DNA from: DYRB01 sp963802205
Lineage (GTDB): Bacteria > Pseudomonadota > Gammaproteobacteria > Chromatiales > Chromatiaceae
Assembly (NCBI GenBank): GCA_963802205.1
Contig: CAWDHW010000029.1
Location: forward strand, 1-64,000
Reading direction: 5' to 3'
DNA: 64,000 bases
The notes beneath the pieces are model-generated. The model was not told the DNA's origin. It saw only the letters and a list, made by a program, of their open reading frames with translations, and did not search any database. Shown here piece by piece: positions 17,173 to 25,686 of the stretch (its first letter is position 1; each line of letters begins with the position of its first letter). The translations under genes were made by a program, and so were the position numbers.

Positions 17173-18179
17173 GTACGCCCACGCCCGTGCCCCGGCCTGA
17201 GATCCAGCTCCAGGACCTGCACCCCACCCCGGCCGAGCTGGCGGCAGAGGTCCTCGCGGGCCTGCGGCGCCGACCGCGGGACATACCGCCGAAGTTCTTC
17301 TACGACGCGCACGGGTCCAAGCTCTTCGACGCCATCACCCAGACGCCGGAGTACTACCCCACAAGGACCGAGATCGCGATCCTCCAGGCCCACGCCGCCG
17401 ACATCGCGGCCCGCGTGGGCACGGGCCGCGTGCTGGTGGAGCCAGGTAGCGGCAGTTGCATGAAGGTCCGCCTGCTGCTGGAGGGGCTCAAGCCCTGCGC
17501 CTATGTCCCCATGGACATCTCCCACGACCACCTGCGGATGGCCGCCGAGCAGGTGGCCGCCGAGTTCCCCTGGCTCGAGGTGCATGGCGCCTGCACCGAC
17601 TTCACGCGCCACATGGCAGTCCCGGACAGCGCCCCGGAAGGCCCGCGGGTGGCCTTCTTCCCCGGCTCCAGCATCGGCAACTTCGACCCGGACGGGGCCG
17701 CCGACTTCCTGGCCGTGGTGGCCGAGCTGGTCGGTCCCGGCGGCCTGCTGCTGATCGGTGTCGATCTGAAAAAGGCAAGCGCCGTGCTGGATGCGGCCTA
17801 TGACGACGCCGCTGGCGTCACCGCCGCCTTCAACCTCAATTTGCTGGCGCGCGTCAATCGTGAGCTGGGGGCGGACTTCGACCTGGGCGCCTGGCGCCAT
17901 CGCGCCTTCTACAACGCCGACCTCGGGCGCGTGGAGATGCATCTGGTGAGCACCGTCAACCAACGGGTGCAGGTCTGCGGCGAGGCGTTCGACTTCGTCG
18001 CCGACGAGACCATCCACACCGAGAACTCTTACAAATATTCAGTGGCGGACTTCCAGGCGGTCGCCTGGCGGGCCGGATTCCGCCCTGAGGCGGTGTGGAC
18101 TGACCAAGCGGACCTGTTCAGCGTGCACCTGCTGCAGGTCCCGCTGCCGTCGGATGCCGCATCCGAAGCCACCGTCTAG
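17169..18179 (+). CDS. egtD: L-histidine N-alpha-methyltransferase EgtD
   Basis: A 336-residue protein that trimethylates the alpha-amino group of histidine with three SAM to give hercynine, the shared precursor of ergothioneine and selenoneine. Family motifs are PPKFFYDAHGSKLFDAITQT with PEYYPTRTE, the SAM-binding LVEPGSGSCMKVRLLL, VPMDISHDHLRMAA, FFPGSSIGNFDPDGA and LLIGVDLKKA, with TIHTENSYKYS near the C-terminus, typical of the imidazole-binding part. The start is GTG 17169, giving a GTGA overlap with the senA stop, so the two genes are translationally coupled. Length matches EgtD (about 320). Its place between senA and senC means the cluster can make its own hercynine. Confidence 0.93.
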   Translation: MSTPTPVPRPEIQLQDLHPTPAELAAEVLAGLRRRPRDIPPKFFYDAHGSKLFDAITQTPEYYPTRTEIAILQAHAADIAARVGTGRVLVEPGSGSCMKVRLLLEGLKPCAYVPMDISHDHLRMAAEQVAAEFPWLEVHGACTDFTRHMAVPDSAPEGPRVAFFPGSSIGNFDPDGAADFLAVVAELVGPGGLLLIGVDLKKASAVLDAAYDDAAGVTAAFNLNLLARVNRELGADFDLGAWRHRAFYNADLGRVEMHLVSTVNQRVQVCGEAFDFVADETIHTENSYKYSVADFQAVAWRAGFRPEAVWTDQADLFSVHLLQVPLPSDAASEATV

Positions 18180-18207
18180 CTCCGATCAGTCGTAGCGAGT
18201 TCAGTCC

Positions 18208-20391
18208 ATGCAGATGTCCAGCACACCGGTCGTCAAGGACCTGGTCCTCGTCGGCGGCGGTCACGCCCACGTCAGCGTCCTGCGCCGCCTGGGGATGCAC
18301 CCGGTGCCGGGGTTGCGGGTGACGCTCGTCACCCGGGACGTGCACACCCCCTATTCCGGGATGCTGCCCGGGTATCTGGCAGGTCACTACGACTACGACG
18401 CCTGCCACATCGACCTGCGGCCCCTGGCCCAGTTCGCCGGTGCGCGCCTTTACCACGCGGAGGTCGAGGCCCTGGACCTGGCCGAGCGAAGGCTCCGTGT
18501 GGCCGGGCGGCCGGCGGTGACCTTCGACCTGCTGTCCATTAATACAGGCTCGCGCCCGAGTACCCTGGATATCCCAGGCGCTGAAGCGTACGCCATCGCG
18601 GTCAAGCCCATCGACCGCTTCCTGGTGTGCTGGGAAGCACTGACCGCCCGCGTCCTGACCAGCCGCGGTCCCTTGCGCATCGCGGTGGTCGGGGGCGGGG
18701 CGGGCGGTGTCGAGCTGGTCTTGGCCACCCAGTATCGGCTGCGCCGGCTCCTGACCGAGGGCGGCGGCGACCCGTCACGGCTTAGCTTCGTCCTGCTCAC
18801 CCAGGGACCCGAGATCCTGCCCACCCACAATCCTGGCGTGCGTGCCCGGTTCCAGCGCGTGCTCGGCGAGCGCGGCGTCGATGTCCTCACCGACCATCGG
18901 GTGCTGGAGGTCACCCCCAAGGCACTGCGCGCCGAGGGCCAGGCACCGGTCGCCGCCGATGCGGTCATTTGGGCCACCACAGCCTCGGCGCCTGCATGGC
19001 CTGGTGAGGCGGGGCTGGCCGTGACCGATGCGGGCTTCATCCGGGTCGATGCCCACCTGCAATCCGTTTCCCACCCCGGGGTCTTCGCCGCCGGGGACGT
19101 GGCCGCCCTGCCCGATCCGCGTCCAAAGTCCGGGGTGTTTGCGGTGCGCCAGGGCCCGGTGCTCGCCGACAACCTGCAGCGCGCCGCCACCGGCCAGGGC
19201 CTGATTCGCTACCGGCCGCAGCAACATTTCCTGGGCCTGATCAGCACGGGCGACCAGTACGCGGTAGCCTCCCGCGGCGGCTGGTCCCTGGAAGGGGCCT
19301 GGCTGTGGCGTGCCAAGGACTGGATCGACCGCCGTTTCATGGCGCGCTTCAACGATCTGCCGGAAATGCCAGCGGCTCAGGCGGCCCCTGCCTTCGCCGC
19401 CGGCATCGCCGACCGGGACGCCATCCGCGAGCTCTCGACACTCGCCATGCGCTGCGGCGGCTGCGGTGCCAAGGTCGGTAGCGGCGTGCTGTCCCGCGTC
19501 ATGCAGCGGCTGTCCACGGGCACCCGCGCCGACGTGCTGGTTGGGCTCGATGCGCCGGACGACGCGGCGGTGCTGTCAGTGCCGGCCGGAAAGCTGATGG
19601 TGCAGAGCGTGGACTACTTCCGGGCCTTCATCGACGATACCTACACCTTCGGCCAGATCGCCGCCAACCACGCCCTCGGCGACCTGTTCGCCATGGGGGC
19701 CGAGCCCCAGTCGGCGCTGGCCATCGCGACCGTCCCCTACGGCCGGGAGCGGGTCGTCGAGGAGACGCTTTACGACCTCATGAGTGGCGCCCTGGCCATG
19801 CTGGGCCCCACCGGCGCCGTGCTGGTCGGCGGGCACTCCAGCGAGGGCGCGGAGCTGGCCTTCGGGCTCACGGTGAATGGGTTGGTGGATCCCGATGCCG
19901 TCTGGCGCAAGGGGGGGCTCAAGGCCGGTGATCGCCTGGTGCTCACCAAGCCCATCGGCACCGGGACCCTGTTCGCCGCGGACATGCGCCGCCAGGCCAA
20001 GGGGCGTTGGATCGACGCCGCCATCGCGTCCATGGTGCTCTCCAGCCAGGCAGCGGCCGCTTGTCTGCGGCGGCATGGGGCAAGCGCCTGCACCGATGTT
20101 ACCGGCTTCGGTCTCATCGGGCATCTGATCGAGATGACACGCGCCTCGGGGGTCGATGCGGTGCTGGAACTGGCGGCCGTCCCGCTGCTGGAGGGCGCTG
20201 CGGAAACCGTCGCGGCGGGCATCCTCTCCTCGCTCCAGCCCCAGAACCTGCGGCTGCGCCGGGCGGTGCGCGACCTGGAACGGGTGGCCACGCATCCCCT
20301 GTTCCCGCTCCTGTTCGACCGGAGATGTCCCGCAGCCTTCGCTTGGTCCTGTCCTGCAGTTGGCTCATGCGGCTCGCCAGGCGGGTGTTGA
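18208..20391 (+). CDS. senC: SenC: pyridine nucleotide-disulfide oxidoreductase fused to selenophosphate synthetase (SelD), interrupted near its C-terminus
   Basis: The native protein has an N-terminal FAD/NAD(P) oxidoreductase half (VLVGGGHAHVSVLRRL; second Rossmann motif IAVVGGGAGGVELV; FAAGDVAALPDPRP) and a SelD half from about residue 405. SelD makes selenophosphate from selenide and ATP. The probable active residues are Cys419 and Lys422 in MRCGGCGAKVGSG, followed by LVGLDAPDDAAVLSVP, NHALGDLFAMGAEP, GGHSSEGAELAFGL and TDVTGFGLIGHLIEM. Such fusions are known; the oxidoreductase may supply reduced selenium. The reading follows SelD up to ATHPLFPLLFD at 20319, then 20321 onward is foreign, adding about 23 unrelated residues before a stop. 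The missing end (PQTAGGLLAGVPADRAA) lies at 22952-23179. It starts 28 bases after egtD, in the same operon. Confidence 0.9.
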   Translation: MQMSSTPVVKDLVLVGGGHAHVSVLRRLGMHPVPGLRVTLVTRDVHTPYSGMLPGYLAGHYDYDACHIDLRPLAQFAGARLYHAEVEALDLAERRLRVAGRPAVTFDLLSINTGSRPSTLDIPGAEAYAIAVKPIDRFLVCWEALTARVLTSRGPLRIAVVGGGAGGVELVLATQYRLRRLLTEGGGDPSRLSFVLLTQGPEILPTHNPGVRARFQRVLGERGVDVLTDHRVLEVTPKALRAEGQAPVAADAVIWATTASAPAWPGEAGLAVTDAGFIRVDAHLQSVSHPGVFAAGDVAALPDPRPKSGVFAVRQGPVLADNLQRAATGQGLIRYRPQQHFLGLISTGDQYAVASRGGWSLEGAWLWRAKDWIDRRFMARFNDLPEMPAAQAAPAFAAGIADRDAIRELSTLAMRCGGCGAKVGSGVLSRVMQRLSTGTRADVLVGLDAPDDAAVLSVPAGKLMVQSVDYFRAFIDDTYTFGQIAANHALGDLFAMGAEPQSALAIATVPYGRERVVEETLYDLMSGALAMLGPTGAVLVGGHSSEGAELAFGLTVNGLVDPDAVWRKGGLKAGDRLVLTKPIGTGTLFAADMRRQAKGRWIDAAIASMVLSSQAAAACLRRHGASACTDVTGFGLIGHLIEMTRASGVDAVLELAAVPLLEGAAETVAAGILSSLQPQNLRLRRAVRDLERVATHPLFPLLFDRRCPAAFAWSCPAVGSCGSPGGC
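20275..20320. repeat. 46-bp direct repeat, left copy
   Basis: This 46-base stretch of senC (encoding LERVATHPLFPLLFD) is repeated exactly at 22952-22997. It starts CTGGAACGGG and ends CTGTTCGACC. It forms the left border of the inserted dynamin segment. Confidence 0.95.
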
Positions 20392-21553
20392 CGCGCTGGA
20401 CATCCTGGGGCACCGAGGCGATCTCGCGGATCAGCTCGATCCACTTCGCCTCCGGCGTCATCGAAGAGGTGACCCAGTTGACTGCTGTAATCGGTGAACT
20501 CGGGCTTCAACAAGCGCCTGAGGTCACGCCGGAACTGTTCGCTCTGCTCGCGGTAGCCTTCCGTCTCCTGCACGAGGTCGGCGCGCCGGCGGGCCCGTTG
20601 CTTGCGGTCTAGTTTGATCAAGGCCAGCGTCTTGTCGAGGTCGCGACGGTATCGGTCCACATAGTCGTTAAAGCGCTTTAGCCTCAAGGACAATACGTCG
20701 GAGAATTTTGTTGCGCCGATCTCATCCCAGATCTGCCGCTGGACCGCGTCCGCGTTCTCGCCGGTCTTCGCCGAGACGGGCAAGATCGGCAAGTCACCAG
20801 GCGCGCTGCCGGCGACCGACCCGCGGCGCAGGGATTCGCCAAGCCGCTGTTTGATGAACGCGAGTACCTCGTCGCGCTCGGGCGCATCGATTTGATCCCA
20901 GTAGTTCGCGATCACGAACAACCGCTCGAGCGTCTTCAGTGTGAGCAACTCACTCTCGAAGAACTGCACCTCGTACGCGGTCCCGGGTTGCATGGCGTTC
21001 AGAAAAAACAGGATCGCATCGGCCTGGTTAAGATTGTCCAGCGTGATTCGCATCCGTTCGAGATCGGGATCGTTCAGCCCGGGGGCATCGATGACCTCCA
21101 CGCCGGCCGCGAGCCTGGACGCAGGCACCTCCAGGATGACCGTGCGTACCTGATCGACGTTCGGGCCGGCGGTCGAACGCACTCGATCAGCCGCTCCCGC
21201 ACGCCCTCCGTGACCTCCTGTGGCTCGCCTTCAGCGGAATACAGCAGGGCCTTGAGCTGTGCGCCGTAGCGAATCCGGGTGGGGAGCGTCGTGGTGGGGA
21301 TGGGATAGGCCGGAAGCAGGTCCTGCTCCAGCAGGAACCGATTGATGAAGGTGCTTTTTCCGGTACTGAAGTCGCCAACGCAGAGCACCTTGAACAGAAG
21401 ATCGCCGCTCAGCTCGTCCTTGAACCGGGTCAGGGTTCGCACCTCCGCTTCAGGATCCCATACGACCGATTCCTGCCCGACCAACTCGATCAGTCGATCG
21501 AGGGCATCCAGGAGTTCTTGCTTGCGTTGCTGGAAGGCGGCGAAGTCAGCCAT
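20321..21553 (-). CDS. Dynamin-like GTPase A, C-terminus cut by the insertion border, two frameshifts
   Basis: A reverse-strand bacterial dynamin-like large GTPase starting at ATG 21553 (MADFAAFQQRKQELLDALDR). The P-loop is VLCVGDFSTGKSTFINR (G1) and G2 threonines lie in YPIPTTTLPTRIRYG. The G3 motif follows in VEVIDAPGLNDPDLERMR, and LFVIANYWDQID is in the G4 region. Helical stalk sequence comes after (RRYRRDL-like and EQFRRDLRRLL segments). Frame changes near 21180 and near 20465 must be bridged to read it. It ends at RRLRDIS, where the DNA switches to senC. Bacterial dynamins remodel membranes and some act in phage defence or stress. It starts five bases after the end of dynamin B, as in typical tandem dynamin pairs. 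Confidence 0.75.
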
Positions 21554-21558
21554 GATCG

Positions 21559-22951
21559 TTACTCAGGTCCATTGCTGATGTGAATGAGTCGGTTGCGGAG
21601 ATCTTTGAGGTCATGCAGCGTCTCGCGCAGCCGCGTTCGGTCGAGCTTAGTAGCGAGCACGCGCCGGTCCTCCAATGCCTGTTGCTGGGGGAAGCGGGCG
21701 ACCATGATGCCAGTGGTGATCTGTACCGGATCGATGCTCGATTCGAGCCGGTCGATCGCGTCCTGCTTCATCTTGTCGATCACCGATGTCAGTTGGTCCA
21801 AACGTTGCTCTTTGTCTCCTTTCTGCTGAAACTGCCGGATCGAGTTGCGCAACCAAACGTAGCTATCTTGAGCAGTCACCGCGGTGCTGGAAAAGATGCT
21901 GATGGCACCTGTGACGCTGGCCTTTAATCCTGAACCGAGCAGAGCGCCGATGGCGACCCCAACGCCTGGAATGAAGCTTGCGAGTCCGGCGGTGACGGCG
22001 GCAACGCCGGCAGCCCCGGCCACCCAAGGCAGCACTGTGGCCACGATGGCATAGCCGGCGGTGGCGACCCCGGCGCCGGCCACCAGCGGCGCGTAATCGA
22101 AATCGCGCTGGATGCCCTCGATCCGACCGATGGTCCGGTTGACCGCCGGCAGGATACGCTGGTCTAACTCTGACAGGGCCACTCCGAGGTCGTCGCGGAA
22201 TTGTGTGAACAGCTTGGCAAGCTGGTCCTGTACCTCGACCCGCAGGCGCTTCTGTAACCAATCGCTGCTGCGCACCTCGGCCTCGCTGGCGGCCATGATC
22301 TGATGGCGGAGATGTTCGCCGATTGTCGTCGAAGGCCTCGCGGACCTTGGTGATGAGACCCCTCTTGCCGTTTCTGACGCGAGTCTGAAACGCGATCTCC
22401 TCATCCCTGATCGATGCCCGAAAGTCATTAATTTCCGTGTTGAGCTGCACGAGCGCCTTGCCGTAGTCCGCATCGCGATCACCGGCCGCCTCGATGGCGG
22501 CCGTCAGCTTTTCACCGGCTGACTGTGCGACGGTACGGATCAGGTTCTCCGCGTAGGCGCGGAGCAGATCCTGCTTGCGGGTGGTGGCATAGGCGTGAAC
22601 GGCGGACAGCAGACGGTCGTGGTCGTTGGTCGGATAAGCCCCGGGGCTTGCGCGATCATCGGAGACGCGGGCAAGCGATTGCCTGGCGGAACAGAGAAAG
22701 ACGCGCTCCCGGAGCTCCTTGATCGGCCAGTTGCGAAGCTCGCCCAAGGTGTTGGTGACATGGCCTCTGACGCTCTCTGCTGTGCCTTCGGGCAGCGTAT
22801 CGACAAAGTTCACATTGAAGAAGAACTTATCGAGGTCCTTTTGTCGCACCAGATGGCCAAGGAAGGCGACCTCGGACGCGCGCAACGCCCCATCTGCCCG
22901 TAGCATGAAGATGACGACGTCGACCTGGTCCATGAGGTCAAAAATGACGTT
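21559..22951 (-). CDS. Dynamin-like GTPase B, N-terminus missing, one frameshift
   Basis: The reverse-strand reading begins at the right border inside a GTPase domain: QNVIFDLMDQVDVVIFMLRA, then KFFFNVNFVDTLPEG in the G4 region. The P-loop and G3 parts, perhaps 100-200 residues, are missing. After a long helical region and a frame change near 22320 (FDDN to IGEHLRHQIMAAS) come the stalk, a hydrophobic glycine/alanine-rich paddle-like membrane segment (GVATAGYAIVATVLPWVAGA, then ASFIPGVGVAIGALLGSG) and a helical C-terminus ending at 21559. A hydrophobic hairpin between stalk helices is typical of bacterial dynamins. It lies directly upstream of dynamin A, so the original operon held two unequal dynamins. 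Confidence 0.7.
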
Positions 22952-22997
22952 CTGGAACGGGTGGCCACGCATCCCCTGTTCCCGCTCCTGTTCGACC
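22952..22997. repeat. 46-bp direct repeat, right copy
   Basis: Exact second copy of the 20275-20320 sequence. It marks the point where senC coding sequence resumes, now in a different absolute frame. Confidence 0.95.
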
Positions 22998-23179
22998 CGC
23001 AGACCGCAGGCGGCCTGCTGGCCGGGGTCCCCGCAGACCGCGCCGCTGCCTGCGTCAGCGAGTTGCACGCCTTAGGCTATCCGGCGGCCGCGGTCATCGG
23101 GCGAATCGAACCTGCCGGCGGGGCCGCCGAGCCTATCACCATCGACGTCGCATCCTCTGGTTCGACGATACGCGCGTGA
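22952..23179 (+). pseudogene. senC: Detached C-terminal end of senC (SelD domain)
   Basis: This piece re-encodes the overlap ERVATHPLFPLLFD and continues with the SelD C-terminus: PQTAGGLLAGVPADRAAACV, LHALGYPAAAVIGRI, ending SSGSTIRA before TGA at 23177-23179. DPQTsGGLL is a conserved SelD motif in the C-terminal nucleotide-binding lobe, so its loss should inactivate or destabilise SenC. It has no start codon or ribosome-binding site of its own that I can recognise and would not be expressed alone. It is strong evidence that the gene was, or in reality is, continuous. Confidence 0.9.
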
Positions 23180-23407
23180 TCGACGCAAGCCCAGGTCACT
23201 GGGTGTCATGAGGGCCGGGTGAGGGCTCTCATCCCTCATATCGCGCCAGCGGCCAGCTGCACCAACCCGAACCCTGCGCTGGGTTACTTGTGCAGCGGCG
23301 AAGCCGACAGAAGCCCCTAGCGCAGTATATTTTGTGGGCTCGTTTGCGGATAAGTGCCGGACATATTCCGGTAGTACGTTGAATATATTATCGTTATTTT
23401 CGTCAAT

Positions 23408-23495
23408 TGGCGGAGAGGGAGGGATTCGAACCCCCGGAGGATCGCTCCTCAACGGTTTTCAAGACCGCCGCTTTAAGCCGCTCAGCCACCTCTCC
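23408..23495 (-). tRNA. tRNA-Ser (anticodon UGA)
   Basis: On the reverse strand an 88-base tRNA starts GGAGAGGTGGCTGAGCGG. The 7-bp acceptor stem GGAGAGG pairs with CCTCTCC, and the anticodon arm CGGTCTTGAAAACCG carries anticodon TGA. A long serine-type variable arm (GAGGAGCGATCCTC region), the T arm GGGGGTTCGAATCCCTC, discriminator G and an encoded CCA at 23410-23408 complete the gene. All class II features match bacterial tRNA-Ser(UGA). Confidence 0.97.
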
Positions 23496-23730
23496 GGGGA
23501 CACGCGGGCGGGGCCGCGGTGTCGGGCTGGAAGGGCTTGAGGTCAGGCGACCCACCCCCATCTGCCGACCGCGGAAGAATACCGGAATTTTCGCTCCCGA
23601 CAAGCCGCAGTCCATACGCATGGGTTGCATGTTGTCATTCCATCGGTATCCTGCGCGGAACTGTCGCTCCGGCCCCTGGTCAGACACGGCGGTCCCGAAC
23701 CATTTCATACCTACGAGGAGAAGCGTTCCC

Positions 23731-24402
23731 ATGGCCAACTACGACTACTCTGTCGCCCAGGGTGCCGAGCGCGCCCTGAGCGCCAACAAGGTTCTGAAGA
23801 ATACCTACCTGCTGCTGGCGGCGACGCTGGGCTTCAGCGCCGTCACCGCCACCCTGTCGGTCGCCCTGGACATGCCGGCCTGGACGTACATGGCCGCGGT
23901 CATCGTCTCGATGCTGCTCGGGATCTTCGTCCTGCCACGCACCGCTAACTCCGCCAGCGGCATCGGCGTGATCTTCGGCATCACCGGACTGCTGGGCTTT
24001 GGCCTCGGGGCCATCCTGACCCAGTACCTGGCCCTGCCTCAGGGTGAGCAGATCGTCGGCACCGCCTTCGGCGGCACCGCCCTGATCTTCCTCGGTCTGT
24101 CGGGCTATGCCCTGACCAGCAAGCGCGACTTCAGCTTCATGGGCGGCTTCCTGTTCGCCGGCATGATGGTCCTGGTCGTCGCCATGCTGGCCAACCTGTT
24201 CCTCAATATGCCGGCCCTGTCGCTGGCCATCTCCGCGGGCATCATCCTGGTCATGAGTGGGTTCATCCTGTTCGACACCGGCCGCATCGCCCGCGGTGAG
24301 GAGACCAACTACATCATGGCGACCTACAGCATCTATCTGAGCATGTTCAACATCTTCATCAGCCTGCTGCAGATCCTGGGGATCATGGGCAGCGACGACT
24401 GA
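23731..24402 (+). CDS. Bax inhibitor-1/YccA family membrane protein
   Basis: A 223-residue protein with seven hydrophobic segments, starting at ATG 23731 about 11 bases after a GAGGAG ribosome-binding site. It begins MANYDYSVAQGAERALSANK and has the family's C-terminal acidic/helical region (GFILFDTGRIARGEETNYIM, then YLSMFNIFISLLQILGIMG). YccA in E. coli interacts with the FtsH protease and protects SecY; other BI-1 members are calcium-leak channels, and the GFILFDT Asp is part of the conserved di-aspartyl region. It is likely monocistronic, between a tRNA and a clear terminator. Confidence 0.93.
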   Translation: MANYDYSVAQGAERALSANKVLKNTYLLLAATLGFSAVTATLSVALDMPAWTYMAAVIVSMLLGIFVLPRTANSASGIGVIFGITGLLGFGLGAILTQYLALPQGEQIVGTAFGGTALIFLGLSGYALTSKRDFSFMGGFLFAGMMVLVVAMLANLFLNMPALSLAISAGIILVMSGFILFDTGRIARGEETNYIMATYSIYLSMFNIFISLLQILGIMGSDD

Positions 24403-24430
24403 TCGCGGCCGGCGGCTCCGTTCCACGAAC

Positions 24431-24457
24431 CCCCGGCCCCGCGCCGGGGTTTTTTTT
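24431..24457 (+). terminator. Rho-independent terminator after the BI-1 gene
   Basis: A perfect 7-bp GC stem (CCCCGGC / GCCGGGG) with loop CCCGC is followed directly by eight T residues, 28 bases after the stop codon. This is a textbook intrinsic terminator. Confidence 0.9.
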
Positions 24458-24502
24458 GCCGACTCCGCGGGTCGGCGCCTGCGAAACACGGGGAGAATTG
24501 CG

Positions 24503-24688
24503 ATGGAACTGGCGCTAAAGATCGCCGCCGGCGCCCTGCTGGTGATGATGCTGTTCTACATGTGGCCAGCCTACAAGCGCTGGCAGGAGCAGGGGCCAAA
24601 GGCGCAGAAGGGGGATTGGATGGCCGCCGCCCTACCCCTGGGGGGCGTGATCCTGCTGGTGATTCTGCTGGTGCTCTCGGTCCGCTGA
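24503..24688 (+). CDS. Small double-spanning membrane protein of unknown function
   Basis: A 61-residue protein with two membrane helices (KIAAGALLVMMLFYMWPAYK and LPLGGVILLVILLVLSV) separated by a charged loop (RWQEQGPKAQKGDW). A GGGGAGA ribosome-binding site lies just upstream. I recognise no named family, but the regular structure, start context and position after a terminator suggest a real short gene. Confidence 0.65.
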   Translation: MELALKIAAGALLVMMLFYMWPAYKRWQEQGPKAQKGDWMAAALPLGGVILLVILLVLSVR

Positions 24689-24815
24689 GGGCGCCCCCTG
24701 TCAGAACCCCCTGTCAGAACGGGACATTCGCCAGGACCAGGGTTCGGGCCAGGCCGGTATCGTCCGCATGGTTGGTGGGCCAATCGCGGTGGTTGGCGCC
24801 TGTTCATCGTTGGGC

Positions 24816-25655
24816 TCAACCCGCGACGAACATCCGCCCCAGATCCGCCCGAAATTGCACCATGCTGGGCTCGGCCTGGGCGAAGACACCTTCCACTTTA
24901 TCGAAATCGAGCGGCTGCACCCGCTCGATTGAGGGTCGCAGGTAAAGGCTGGGAGGGTTCGCTGCCATCTTCAGGGCAGTGACTCGGTCCGCCAGGATGT
25001 CGAACATCCCCACTACGGCATCCAGGGCGCTGGGCAGGTCACCGGCGACCTCAGGCTCGCGCCGCGGGGACACGTCCACGGCGATCGTGGCGTCGCATAG
25101 CCCCGCCAGGGTGTCCCAGGGGACGTTGTTCACCACACCGCCATCAACCAGGACCCGCCCGTCTTTGACCACGGGTGCGAAGACCCCGGGGATGGCCATG
25201 CTCGCCTTGACCGCGGTCAGCAGGTCCCCTGAGTCGAAGACCACCTGCTCGCCGCTCCAGAAGTCCGTCGCCACGACCCTGAGCGGGATTTGAAGCCCCT
25301 CGAAGGTGGTCACCCCGATCTCGTCGAAGAGATAGGCGAGAAAGCCGTCGGGCCGCAGCAGGCCGCCGCGCCCGGTCTCGATGCTCACCAGGCGCAGCCA
25401 CTTGAGCAGATCCGTGCGTTTGGCCAAGACATCCTTGATCCCATCCTGCCTGGAGACGAGGTGCCGGCGTACCCCAGCCTTGATCGCCGCGCCCGAGTGT
25501 CCAGCGGCATAGAGGGCACCGACGATGGCCCCCATGCTGGTCCCGGCCACCGCCACGGGCCTGATACCCGCCGCATCGATGGCCTCCAGCGCCAGGACGT
25601 GCGCCAGTCCCCGCACCCCGCCGCCGCCCAAGGCCACTCCTATCCGCTGGCTCAT
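24816..25655 (-). CDS. Patatin-like phospholipase (RssA/YlbK-type)
   Basis: A 279-residue patatin-fold serine hydrolase. The oxyanion-hole motif GGGGVRGLAHVLALEA is near the N-terminus, the nucleophile Ser lies in VAGTSMGAIVGALYAAG (GxSxG), and the catalytic Asp in VLVDGGVVNNVPWD (DGG). Length and the C-terminal SLYLRPSIERVQPLDFDKVE resemble bacterial RssA-like patatins, which hydrolyse lipid acyl esters. It is the last gene of the reverse-strand group hisG / TolC-like / HlyD-like / patatin, 31 bases after the HlyD-like stop. Confidence 0.9.
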   Translation of the reverse strand: MSQRIGVALGGGGVRGLAHVLALEAIDAAGIRPVAVAGTSMGAIVGALYAAGHSGAAIKAGVRRHLVSRQDGIKDVLAKRTDLLKWLRLVSIETGRGGLLRPDGFLAYLFDEIGVTTFEGLQIPLRVVATDFWSGEQVVFDSGDLLTAVKASMAIPGVFAPVVKDGRVLVDGGVVNNVPWDTLAGLCDATIAVDVSPRREPEVAGDLPSALDAVVGMFDILADRVTALKMAANPPSLYLRPSIERVQPLDFDKVEGVFAQAEPSMVQFRADLGRMFVAG

Positions 25656-25686
25656 GGTTGGACACTCGCCCGGTTGACTGCGCGGC

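Larger units (their letters stand above)
20321..22951. other. Foreign 2.63-kb segment inside senC carrying two truncated dynamin-like genes
   Basis: This segment separates the body of senC from its last codons. Deleting 20321-22997 (insert plus one repeat copy) restores an uninterrupted senC reading frame. Its two genes lie on the opposite strand, have visibly lower GC than the flanks, and are both cut by the borders: the left border removes the C-terminus of one gene, the right border the N-terminus of the other. No transposase, integrase or terminal inverted repeat is present. It is either captured foreign DNA with a 46-bp target duplication or an assembly chimera. Confidence 0.85.

Noticed and set aside
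20321..22951. The insert in senC as a transposon or integrative element
   Set aside because: There is no transposase, integrase or terminal inverted repeat, both internal genes are truncated at the borders, and the 46-bp repeat is far longer than transposon target duplications.
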